Position numbers and translations under genes: made by a program | Shown: positions 38,024-45,627 of the stretch, piece by piece | Numbering within the stretch: the first letter of the stretch is position 1 | How the letters are laid out: each line of letters opens with the position of its first letter | The notes under the pieces: model-generated | What the model was told of the DNA's origin: nothing | Databases searched by the model: none | Seen by the model: the letters and a program-made list of their open reading frames with translations, nothing else | Source: Candidatus Epulonipiscium fishelsonii | Lineage (GTDB): Bacteria; Bacillota; Clostridia; Lachnospirales; Cellulosilyticaceae | Direction of reading: 5' to 3' | Length of the DNA stretch: 64,000 nucleotides | Assembly: GCA_001983455.1 (NCBI GenBank) | Contig: LJDB01000060.1 | Location: forward strand, 1 to 64,000

Positions 38024-38429
38024 AATTTCCTCCTAAATTTTTGGATACAGTCAAAAAAATAATATTTTAATTTCTCTCTAATATAGAAACTTCCATAAAA
38101 GCTTACCATAAATATGTAATACTATCGTTCTAATTAAAAACAACCGATATAAAAAGTTATAAATATATAAATATTTATAGGTTACCATATATTAGAACTT
38201 AATAAGTATTATATACTAGAACTAAAAATTTTCAAAGATATTTTTTAACGGATTATATTATTATAGCTAGTATTTATAGGTAAGTAACAAGAAAGATAAT
38301 TAAACTAGCACAACTTATGACATATATATATCATCATATTTAATTAAACTTCATCGTATATATAGTTAGTTAGTGTATACAATGATTTAATATTGTATAA
38401 CTAGTATTTATAGATAAGGAGAGTATTAA
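38024..38429. promoter_or_regulatory. Divergent control region of the flavin reductase and LysR genes
   Basis: Holds an 18-bp direct repeat with one difference, CTAGTATTTATAGRTAAG, at 38267-38284 and 38401-38418, the second touching the lysR ribosome binding site. A third, shorter ATATTTATAGGTTAC stands near 38171. The repeat spacing and position suggest binding sites of the LysR protein acting on both genes. Otherwise very AT-rich with no gene. Confidence 0.5.
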
Positions 38430-39347
38430 ATGAATAACAAAGACTTATTATATATTAAAATAATTGCCGAAGAAAAAAGCTTATCAAAAGCCGCAAAAAA
38501 ATTATATCTTTCTCAGCCATCTTTGAGTCAAGTTGTAAAAAAATTAGAAGACAATTTAGCTACTGCATTATTTAAACGTACTTCTACGGGGTTAGTTTTA
38601 ACTCCAGCAGGAGAAAAATACTACATATTTGCAGTACAAACTTTGAAAATGTATGATGAATTTTTAACAGAAATTAGCTATTTAGATGAATTAAAAAAAG
38701 GAAGTATAAATATAGGAATAACAAATCATCTGGCCACATCCATATTACCTAGTGTCATTCCTAAGTTTAAATCATTATATCCAGATATAGAGTTATTGAT
38801 CAAAGAAAAAAATTCTATTGAACTAGAAAAATCTCTTTTGTCTGGTGAAATAGATTTTTCTATTATGCACGCACCTCAAGCAAAAAACAATCTTCAAATC
38901 CATTATGATCCACTGTCTAAAGATATTTTCTTATTAGCTATGGATAAAGATAATGAAGTATTAAATCAAGCTAAGATGTCGTCTGGACCTTATCCAGTCT
39001 TGGACATTAAATGTTGTAAAGATCAAAATTTTATTTTAATGGATAAAGATCAACGAATACGTCAAATATCTGATAATATATTTGCTAAGGCTTCTTTTGC
39101 ACCTAATATAATTTTTACTCTCAAAAACTTTGAAACAGCTAAACGTTTGGCTGCACAAGGATTGGGTATTACATTTATACCTCAATTTTATGTATCTATT
39201 TATGATTCTACATTTTCACCTACATATGTTCAAATTGAAGAGCAATATGATCCTTACTGGATAACATGTATTGCTACCGTTAAAGATAGATTCGTATCTA
39301 AAGCAGATAAAATTTTTATAAGTATGGTTAAAGAACTGTTTTATTAG
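38430..39347 (+). CDS. LysR family transcriptional regulator
   Basis: A 305-residue regulator: winged helix-turn-helix at residues 1-60 (LLYIKIIAEEKSLSKAAKKLYLSQPSLS form), linker helix, then a two-lobed effector domain (GSINIGITNHLATSILPSVIPKFK onwards). AAGGAG precedes the ATG. Divergence from the flavin reductase gene and the shared repeats in between make that gene its likely target. The ligand is probably the reductase acceptor, by analogy with other LysR pairs. Confidence 0.9.
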   Translation: MNNKDLLYIKIIAEEKSLSKAAKKLYLSQPSLSQVVKKLEDNLATALFKRTSTGLVLTPAGEKYYIFAVQTLKMYDEFLTEISYLDELKKGSINIGITNHLATSILPSVIPKFKSLYPDIELLIKEKNSIELEKSLLSGEIDFSIMHAPQAKNNLQIHYDPLSKDIFLLAMDKDNEVLNQAKMSSGPYPVLDIKCCKDQNFILMDKDQRIRQISDNIFAKASFAPNIIFTLKNFETAKRLAAQGLGITFIPQFYVSIYDSTFSPTYVQIEEQYDPYWITCIATVKDRFVSKADKIFISMVKELFY

Positions 39348-39355
39348 ATATAGTG

Positions 39356-39393
39356 AAAAGCCTAGACACTAATTAAAAGTATCTAGGCTTTTT
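39356..39393. terminator. Bidirectional terminator between lysR and the CAP-domain gene
   Basis: A perfect 11-bp stem, AAAAGCCTAGA (39356-39366) and TCTAGGCTTTT (39382-39392), with T-runs in both directions, lies between convergent genes. Confidence 0.85.
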
Positions 39394-39401
39394 CTAGTAT
39401 A

Positions 39402-39989
39402 TTAAACAACTGATTTAAATAATTGAGTCCAATAGTTTCCGTCTTCAGAAAGACCAATTCCCATGTGTGTGAAATATTTGTTAAGGATATTACTTCTATG
39501 AAATTCACTGCTCATCCAGCCACCTACAACTGTTACAGGTAAAGATTGACCCATTGCAATATTTTCATTTGCCGTTAAATACTCAACTCCAAACTTATCT
39601 AACATTTCTAATGGTGTTCCAAAAACAGGACTTGTATGATTAAAGTAATTATTCTTTTTCATGTCTTCAGATTTAATTTGAGCAATTGAATTAAGTTCCG
39701 CATCAAGTTTTAAAGGGTTTGCTCCTACTTTAGCACGTTCAAAATTAACAAGCTCAATAATCTCATAAGCAAAATTATCTAAAAGAGGATTAGATTCATC
39801 AGTTATTTCAACTACAACAGAGTTATCCAAATAACGGTTTTTTTCAGGCTTATGATATTGAAATGATTTTAACAATTCTTCTTGTGTATGTACATCTGAT
39901 ATTTCTTTTGCATATATATTTTCTTTTGCAAAAACTGGTGTCGATAAAGAAATAAACGACAAAACTATTGGTATATATTTTTTGTTCAC
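39402..39989 (-). CDS. Secreted CAP-domain (SCP/PR-1-like) protein
   Basis: A 195-residue protein with a cleavable signal peptide (about 21 residues, ending PVFAKE). The CAP domain fills the C-terminal 125 residues: ELVNFERAKVGANPLKLDAELN, FNHTSPVFGTP, NENIAMGQ, GWMSSEFHRSNILNKYFTHMGIG. The His and Glu of the CAP cavity are present. Clostridial relatives sit on the cell surface or spore coat, function unclear. GTG start, AGGGAGG before it. Monocistronic. Confidence 0.88.
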   Translation of the reverse strand: MNKKYIPIVLSFISLSTPVFAKENIYAKEISDVHTQEELLKSFQYHKPEKNRYLDNSVVVEITDESNPLLDNFAYEIIELVNFERAKVGANPLKLDAELNSIAQIKSEDMKKNNYFNHTSPVFGTPLEMLDKFGVEYLTANENIAMGQSLPVTVVGGWMSSEFHRSNILNKYFTHMGIGLSEDGNYWTQLFKSVV

Positions 39990-40118
39990 TAATAAATCCT
40001 CCCTAAATATGTATTAACTATTTCTTACATATATGTAATATAATAACATATTCAATATAAAAATAATAGTGGTAAATTTTGTTTTAGAGTATACGTAAGT
40101 CAAGATATTAGACTAGGA

Positions 40119-40808
40119 TTAACCTCCTAGTGTAACATCTTGACTATTATACCAGTTCAGTGCAGAAACAAAGTTTTCTTCTTTGAAATCTGGCCACATA
40201 ATATTCGATGAAAAGAAATCTGCATATACAGATTGAATAGGTAGAAGCCCAGATAATCTATTTCTTCCACCTAGTCTAACGACCAGATCAATTCTTGATA
40301 TATCATGTGATTTAATTTGAGAATATATGTTTTTCCTATTATTACTTGATGTATGCATATGTCCTAAATCCCATTCCCAACCATAATTTACCAACATATT
40401 TACACGAATAAAATCTGTATCTTGGTTTGTACGTGTTGTATACGGAAGTAATTCTTTTGGAAATAATTCTGATTCGGTATTTCCAACAACAAGTAGTGAA
40501 ACTCCTTCATTTTCTATAATTTTTACTGCTTGAACGCAGGCTTCAGAAAATGCATTTACTTGAACCTTTGGACGTTTACAATTGTCTGTTGTAAACCCAT
40601 AATAAGTAAGCTCTTTAACTCCATATCGTTGACATAATTTAAGAAATAATAACCCTGGATCAAGCCCATGGGTATATCCTTGATGTTTTTTTAACCCAGT
40701 ATTTTCAGCCCAACGTCTGTTACCGTCTGGAATAACAGCAATATGTTTAGGAATTCTCAAATTTTTCACCTCATTTTCATATAATGGAAGTATAAGCAAA
40801 TTTGGCAT
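40119..40808 (-). CDS. Divergent cis-prenyltransferase (undecaprenyl diphosphate synthase family)
   Basis: Condenses isopentenyl diphosphate units into a cis-polyprenyl chain in its family. HIAVIPDGNRRWA holds the catalytic Asp (canonical MDGNGRWA), and YYGFTTDNCKRP and MWPDF are family marks. The C-terminal motif usually reading RTSGE-RLSNFLLWQ-AYAE is altered to RLGGRNRLSGLLPIQSVYAD, losing one conserved Glu and changing the Mg-binding Glu to Asp. So it is not the ordinary UppS and may make a different chain. AGGTGA lies just before a TTG at 40760, the likelier start (213 residues); the first ATG at 40808 has no binding site. It follows the SpoVB-like gene closely. Confidence 0.75.
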   Translation of the reverse strand: MPNLLILPLYENEVKNLRIPKHIAVIPDGNRRWAENTGLKKHQGYTHGLDPGLLFLKLCQRYGVKELTYYGFTTDNCKRPKVQVNAFSEACVQAVKIIENEGVSLLVVGNTESELFPKELLPYTTRTNQDTDFIRVNMLVNYGWEWDLGHMHTSSNNRKNIYSQIKSHDISRIDLVVRLGGRNRLSGLLPIQSVYADFFSSNIMWPDFKEENFVSALNWYNSQDVTLGG

Positions 40809-40821
40809 AATTTATTCAAGA

Positions 40822-42348
40822 TTATCTCAAAAACATTTGAAGATCTTCTTTGCATATACATTTAAATGAAAATAAAAATGTAATATAAAATATTCCTAAT
40901 ATAGCAATTGCTATAAGAGTTGCAATAGGTAGTGAAAAAACATTTACTAACATATTATTATGGATATAGTTCATAATAACTGCCCCACAACTTATGGCAA
41001 AAGCTGGTTTAATCATCCAATCTATAAAGTTAATTGGCAATTCAATAGAGTGTAGTGCATGGAATAAATGATACAATGTAGCAATTCCATAATGTAGCAG
41101 CAATGCAAGTGTAAATCCAACTAATCCTTGAGTTGGAACTAGCCACAATATACTTGCAATACATGCAACTGATGCAATTAAGTTTCCTTTAAACGTCATC
41201 TTTTGTAATCCAAGTCCATTTAAAACTCCTGTTAAAATAGATTGCAAATAGAAGAATGGACAAATTACACCTAATAATTTTAAAATATATCCTACATCTT
41301 CCATTTTATATGTTGCAACTGCAATTTCTTCTCCAAGACTTAAAAATAAACCTGCTGCTCCAATTCCTATAAGAGATGAAAATTGTATTGCCATGCTTAC
41401 AGTTTGTTGCAATACTTTTGTATTATTTTTAGCCCGTGCTGACGAAATAGCTGGAATTAGTGCAACTGACAAAGAACCTGTTAGCATTGTTGGAAATTGC
41501 AAAAGAGGCATTGCCATTCCAGTAAACATACCAAAAACACTAACTGCCTGTCCTGCATCAAGCCCAAATTTTTGAAGTTGTAAAGGTATAAGTATGTGTT
41601 CAATAGATTGTAAAGCTGATGTTAAAAATCTATTTGCTGTAATTGGTAGTGATAAGAAAAATAAAGATGAAAATAATTCTGGATAAGGAATAGTCGCTTT
41701 TCCCAAAGTCATTCTACTTTTCTTAATATTATACATAATAACTGTAAACAAACAAGATGTAAGTTCACCAACACATAAACCAACTGTTGCCAAGGCACAT
41801 GCAAATTCCAATCCATATGGAACAAAATACCCTGAAAGAACAGCAATAGCAATCATTCTTGCACATTGTTCAATAACTTGTGCAGTCGCAGGAATAGCCA
41901 TCTCTTGTCTACCTTGAAAATACCCTCTTATGCAGCAAGCCGTTGCCATAAATGGAAGACAAAATCCTAAAAGTTTTAGTGATAAAGCAGTTGCAGGTGC
42001 ATGTACAATATGTACGGCTATTGGACTTGAAAATGTAAATAATAAAAACGATATTGGAATAGACGTAGTCACTGCAATTGCAATTGCACATTTTAATGTA
42101 CGAATGCTATCTTGATATAATTTATTTGTACTGTATTCTGCAACTTTTTTTGATACGGCGACTGAAACCCCAGCTGAACATGTAGCCCATGTAAGCATAT
42201 AAATTGGAAAAATAAGTTGATATAAACCTATCCCCTCTGCACCCATAATATCAACCATATATACTCTAAATATAAATCCAAGAATTCTAGTGATAAAGTT
42301 TGCAAGCGTTAAAATAAGTGTTCCTGTAATTAAAGTTTTTTTACTCAT
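40822..42348 (-). CDS. SpoVB/MurJ-like polysaccharide or lipid-linked precursor flippase
   Basis: A 508-residue MOP-superfamily protein with 13-14 helices. The N-end (TLILTLANFITRILGFIFRVYM) and GIGLYQLIFPIYML are characteristic of stage V sporulation protein B and related clostridial flippases, which carry lipid-linked peptidoglycan precursors across the membrane. AAAGGAG precedes the ATG. It is followed within 15 bp by the cis-prenyltransferase gene, which suggests that the pair makes and flips one particular polyprenyl-linked glycan. Confidence 0.85.
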   Translation of the reverse strand: MSKKTLITGTLILTLANFITRILGFIFRVYMVDIMGAEGIGLYQLIFPIYMLTWATCSAGVSVAVSKKVAEYSTNKLYQDSIRTLKCAIAIAVTTSIPISFLLFTFSSPIAVHIVHAPATALSLKLLGFCLPFMATACCIRGYFQGRQEMAIPATAQVIEQCARMIAIAVLSGYFVPYGLEFACALATVGLCVGELTSCLFTVIMYNIKKSRMTLGKATIPYPELFSSLFFLSLPITANRFLTSALQSIEHILIPLQLQKFGLDAGQAVSVFGMFTGMAMPLLQFPTMLTGSLSVALIPAISSARAKNNTKVLQQTVSMAIQFSSLIGIGAAGLFLSLGEEIAVATYKMEDVGYILKLLGVICPFFYLQSILTGVLNGLGLQKMTFKGNLIASVACIASILWLVPTQGLVGFTLALLLHYGIATLYHLFHALHSIELPINFIDWMIKPAFAISCGAVIMNYIHNNMLVNVFSLPIATLIAIAILGIFYITFLFSFKCICKEDLQMFLR

Positions 42349-42522
42349 TGTATAACTCCTTTCATTTTTTAAGCAAATATAATAATATATTTATTCATTG
42401 ATATTTATAAAAAGCTTGTTTATATACATTATGAGACAAATATATAAAATATGAAAAATATCGTTTATAGTTGAGGTTATTAGCAAAATTAGATATAATA
42501 AATATGAAGGCAGGTGAAATAA

Positions 42523-43311
42523 GTGGAAATACAAAATTGGAAAAAAATGTTGATTCCGTATACGCAAGCTGTTGATGAATTAAAAATTAAATTTAAAGCG
42601 ATAAGAAAAGAATGTAAAACTTTAGATGAATATTCTCCAATTGAATTTGTTACTGGGAGAGTTAAAAACATTTCAAGCATTTTAGAAAAAGCTAAGAAGA
42701 AAAACATTCCACTAAGTCAAATTGAAGATAAAATTGAAGATATTGCTGGTATAAGAATAATGTGTCAATTTGTTGAAGATATCTATAGAGTTATAAATAT
42801 TGTTAGAGCAAGAGACAACAAAGATATGATAATTATTGAAGAAAGAAATTATATAGAAAATACAAAAGCAAGTGGCTATAGAAGTTATCATATTATCATA
42901 AAATATCCTGTTCAGACTGCTATGGGAGAAAGATTTATATTTGCAGAAATTCAAATAAGAACATTAGCTATGAATTTTTGGGCGACCATTGAGCATTCAC
43001 TTAGATATAAATATAGACAAAATATGCCTCATGAACTTCAAGATCGCTTAATTAAAGCTGCTCAAGCAGCATACTTATTGGACCAAGAAATGTCTGCTAT
43101 TAGAGATGAAGTTTTGAGGGCACAAACAAATCTACCTGAAGAATCTCACCTTGTTGGAGACATTCTTGCAAATATACAGACACTATTTAAACAACAAATA
43201 ACTAGAGAATTGCAAGCAACTCAAGATAAATTTTGGCAATTATGGGAAACAAGCAATATGGAAGAATTAGAATTGTTTAACGAAGAACTAGCAGCTAAAA
43301 TTATAAAGTAA
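42523..43311 (+). CDS. Small alarmone synthetase (RelQ/YjbM-type (p)ppGpp synthetase)
   Basis: Transfers pyrophosphate from ATP to GDP/GTP. The 262-residue protein has only the RelA/SpoT synthetase domain (no HD hydrolase, TGS or ACT): VTGRVKNISSILEKA, DIAGIRIMC, GYRSYHIII, EIQIRTLAMNFWATIEHSLRYK. The conserved Arg, Glu and Gln of EIQIRT are present. A C-terminal helical tail, as in tetrameric RelQ, follows. GTG start, with AGGTGA ahead. Transcribed alone and divergent from the SpoVB-like gene. Confidence 0.9.
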   Translation: MEIQNWKKMLIPYTQAVDELKIKFKAIRKECKTLDEYSPIEFVTGRVKNISSILEKAKKKNIPLSQIEDKIEDIAGIRIMCQFVEDIYRVINIVRARDNKDMIIIEERNYIENTKASGYRSYHIIIKYPVQTAMGERFIFAEIQIRTLAMNFWATIEHSLRYKYRQNMPHELQDRLIKAAQAAYLLDQEMSAIRDEVLRAQTNLPEESHLVGDILANIQTLFKQQITRELQATQDKFWQLWETSNMEELELFNEELAAKIIK

Positions 43312-43378
43312 AAGGACTATGTGAGCTAATAATTTCTGGCCAAGTACAGTATTATATTTAAAAATACTAAGCGAAATA

Positions 43379-43423
43379 TCAGATTTAGTCACGTTGTTCT
43401 TAAATCCGTTGGCACGAATAACA
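43379..43423 (+). repeat. Dispersed intergenic element, copy 2
   Basis: A 45-bp segment nearly identical to 35903-35948: CAGATTTAGTCACGTTGTTC, TAAATCCGTT, then GGCACGAATAACA. Three or so differences only. It lies between two plus-strand genes. Confidence 0.8.
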
Positions 43424-43458
43424 ATAAAAATTGGTATATTATGAGAGGAGCATTTTTT

Positions 43459-43992
43459 ATGAAATTTATAATTGAATCAGAAAAGATGAAAGCAACTAAA
43501 AGCAATAAATTTGTATGGCCAGACGAAATTCCTATGATTGTTATTACAGATTATGACAGAGAACTATGTTTGACAAACCTTGGAATTATATCCATTGATG
43601 GAGATAAACTAGGGAAAAGAATAACAAGAAGAAGCAACTATAGTGAAGGAATAATTAGCAAACTGATTTTACTTGAAGACAACCACAGAATTGGTATTGG
43701 TGAAATCAGTTTTAAACTTGGCGAATGGGATTTTAGTTTTGAGGTTGGGATAAAAGAATACCATGAATTAATAATTATTTATAATATCTTAACTGAAATT
43801 CAAAGAGATCAAATTGAAGAAAGAACAATTTTAGAGTTAGTTGAAAAAGACTCTACTGCAATAGAAGCATATCATACGCTTATGGATAAAGAAGCAGATA
43901 TAAATGAATTAATCAAAATGAAATTAGGAAAAGATTATAAATTTATATTTCAAAAACACTTAAATTCAAATATGACTAATAGAATTTTTTAA
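43459..43992 (+). CDS. Conserved hypothetical protein (177 residues)
   Basis: Cytoplasmic, without signal peptide or membrane helix. ATG 43459 is chosen because GAGAGGAG stands just before it. The first 110 residues are rich in alternating hydrophobic residues (FVWPDEIPMIVITDYDRELCLTNLGII, LGEWDFSFEVGIKEYHE) and look like an antiparallel beta fold of the PH/GRAM-like kind with a closing helix; the rest is a charged helical tail. I do not recognise a family. It is the only gene between the alarmone synthetase and the 52-residue gene. Confidence 0.7.
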   Translation: MKFIIESEKMKATKSNKFVWPDEIPMIVITDYDRELCLTNLGIISIDGDKLGKRITRRSNYSEGIISKLILLEDNHRIGIGEISFKLGEWDFSFEVGIKEYHELIIIYNILTEIQRDQIEERTILELVEKDSTAIEAYHTLMDKEADINELIKMKLGKDYKFIFQKHLNSNMTNRIF

Positions 43993-44086
43993 AATACTTA
44001 ATTTTAGAAATTATAATTATATTACTTAATGCTAAAGAGTTGATGCATAAATAATTTTTAATAAACAAATACTATTCTTATTGTAC

Positions 44087-44110
44087 ACCACCTGCAGAGG
44101 TGGTAAACTT
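44087..44110 (+). terminator. Hairpin terminator after the 177-residue gene
   Basis: A perfect ACCACC / GGTGGT stem (44087-44092, 44099-44104) with a TGCAGA loop; AAACTTTTTT follows. It separates the hypothetical gene from the small gene at 44155. Confidence 0.65.
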
Positions 44111-44154
44111 TTTTCTAAGAAATGTTGGAATGTTATGTATAAGGAGAGTATTTT

Positions 44155-44313
44155 ATGGAAAAAAAGAAAAATAGTTTCACTTTTGAAGGATTTTTTAGAG
44201 ATTTGAATAAGTCTTTGAAAGAGAATGATATTAAAACAACTGAACAATACATGAATTCGATAAATGATGAAGAACAAAACCAACAGCAAGAAGAAATAGA
44301 TAATTTATTTTGA
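44155..44313 (+). CDS. Small acidic protein of unknown function (52 residues)
   Basis: ATG 44155 has a strong AAGGAGAG 7 bases before it. The product begins MEKKKNSFTFEGFFRDLN, continues KSLKENDIKTTEQYMN and ends with a Gln/Glu-rich stretch and EEIDNLF. A basic first five residues, an aromatic FTFEGFF patch and an acidic tail suggest an adaptor-like peptide or an intrinsically disordered small protein. It lies convergent with hfq. No family is recognised, but the binding site, codon use and flanking terminators support a real gene. Confidence 0.6.
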   Translation: MEKKKNSFTFEGFFRDLNKSLKENDIKTTEQYMNSINDEEQNQQQEEIDNLF

Positions 44314-44336
44314 CAAAACATATTATTTTGCCCTAT

Positions 44337-44372
44337 GATAAGGAAAAATACAATATAATATTCTTCCTTATC
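44337..44372. terminator. Hairpin between the small gene and hfq
   Basis: GATAAGGAAAAATA (44337-44350) and TATTCTTCCTTATC (44359-44372) form a 14-bp stem with one mismatch and an 8-base loop, between two convergent genes. Confidence 0.65.
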
Positions 44373-44412
44373 GAGCAATAATTTAAGAAAACCTTAAAAC
44401 TATCTTCAATTA

Positions 44413-44616
44413 TTATTCGGTTAAACTTACTGTACGTGAAGGAACAATTGTAGATATAGCATGTTTATATAACATTTGCTGTTTATCTTCACTATCAACA
44501 ATGATTACAAAATTATCAAAACCTTTTAAAATTCCTTTAATTTGAAATCCATTTGTTAAAAATATAGTTACTAATATTTTTTCTTTGCGTAATTTATTTA
44601 ATACTAAATCTTGCAT
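44413..44616 (-). CDS. hfq: RNA chaperone Hfq
   Basis: A 67-residue Sm-like protein; hexamers bind U- and A-rich RNA. Sm1 is [21 protein letters not shown] and Sm2 is [11 protein letters not shown], matching the conserved KHA motif. The distal and proximal faces look intact, with little C-terminal tail, as usual in Firmicutes. AGGTGAAATT precedes the ATG. It is the last gene of the miaB-mutS-mutL-miaA-hfq block. Confidence 0.95.
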   Translation of the reverse strand: MQDLVLNKLRKEKILVTIFLTNGFQIKGILKGFDNFVIIVDSEDKQQMLYKHAISTIVPSRTVSLTE

Positions 44617-44673
44617 AATTTCACCTCTATAATATTTAATTTAATATCTAAGTATCGACTATATATAACGGGT

Positions 44674-45618
44674 TTATTCAATATATTTTAAAATTTCTTT
44701 TACTATAAGTGGCATTTCAAAATTGAATTTGTCTACCTCAACAAAAATAGGGTTTGCCTGATGTTTAAACCAAGTTAACTGTCGCTTAGCATAGTTTCTA
44801 GTGTTCTGCTTAACTTTTTCAATAGCAGTATCTAAGTCTATCTCTCCTTTGAAATAGGGAAAAAATTCTCTATAACCAATAGCTTTCATAGCTGTAAGAT
44901 TTTCATCAAAATTTTGGTCAAATAACCACTTGGCTTCATTTAAAAGCCCTGCATTTATCATAATATCAACACGCTGATTTATTTTATTGTAAAGAATTTG
45001 CCTATCCATATTTAGTGTAAAAAATTTAAAGTTGTATGGGGAATTATTACTAGTGCGTTTATTTAATTCTGTGGTATTATGAGACGATATAGTGTGACCA
45101 GTTTCATAGAAATATTCTAATGCACGAGCAACTCTTTTTACATTGTTAGGGTGGATAGACTCTGCACTCACAGGATCAATTTCTTTTAATTTATCATGTA
45201 GTTTGTCTGTCCCATTTAAAAAAGCGTACTCTCTAAATTCATTTCTCATTTCATAATTTGAATTTTTTTCACTAAATTCAGTGTCATACAAGATAGCATT
45301 TATATAAAACCCTGTTCCACCCACCAAAATAGGTACTTTATTCTTTTGATGAATTTGATTTATATAATTTTTAACTGTATCTTTAAACCAAGCTACATCA
45401 GACATTTGTGAAGGATAAAGTTCATCTATCATATAGTGGGAAATTCCCTGCATTTCTTCTTGTGTAACTTTGGCTGTTCCAATATCCATATTTCTATAAA
45501 TTTGCATTGAATCAATACATATTATTTCGCCGTTTAATTTTTTGGCAAGTTCAATACTTACACTAGTTTTTCCAGATGCTGTAGGACCTGAAATTAAAAT
45601 TGTCTTTATTTTATCCAA
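44674..45618 (-). CDS. miaA: tRNA dimethylallyltransferase
   Basis: Adds the isopentenyl group to A37 of tRNAs reading UNN codons. The 314 residues show the P-loop GPTASGKTSVS, DSMQIYRNMDIGTAKV, LVGGTGFYI and TRNYAKRQLTWFK. TTG start at 45618 with TAGGTGA ahead; no ATG is near. It lies 10 bp after mutL and upstream of hfq, the usual Firmicutes arrangement. The product is then methylthiolated by MiaB, encoded at the other end of this block. Confidence 0.95.
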   Translation of the reverse strand: MDKIKTILISGPTASGKTSVSIELAKKLNGEIICIDSMQIYRNMDIGTAKVTQEEMQGISHYMIDELYPSQMSDVAWFKDTVKNYINQIHQKNKVPILVGGTGFYINAILYDTEFSEKNSNYEMRNEFREYAFLNGTDKLHDKLKEIDPVSAESIHPNNVKRVARALEYFYETGHTISSHNTTELNKRTSNNSPYNFKFFTLNMDRQILYNKINQRVDIMINAGLLNEAKWLFDQNFDENLTAMKAIGYREFFPYFKGEIDLDTAIEKVKQNTRNYAKRQLTWFKHQANPIFVEVDKFNFEMPLIVKEILKYIE

Positions 45619-45627
45619 TTAGGTCAC

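Noticed and set aside
44032-44378. Two minus-strand frames opposite the 52-residue gene
   Set aside because: Poor starts and composition; the plus-strand frame has the strong AAGGAGAG site.
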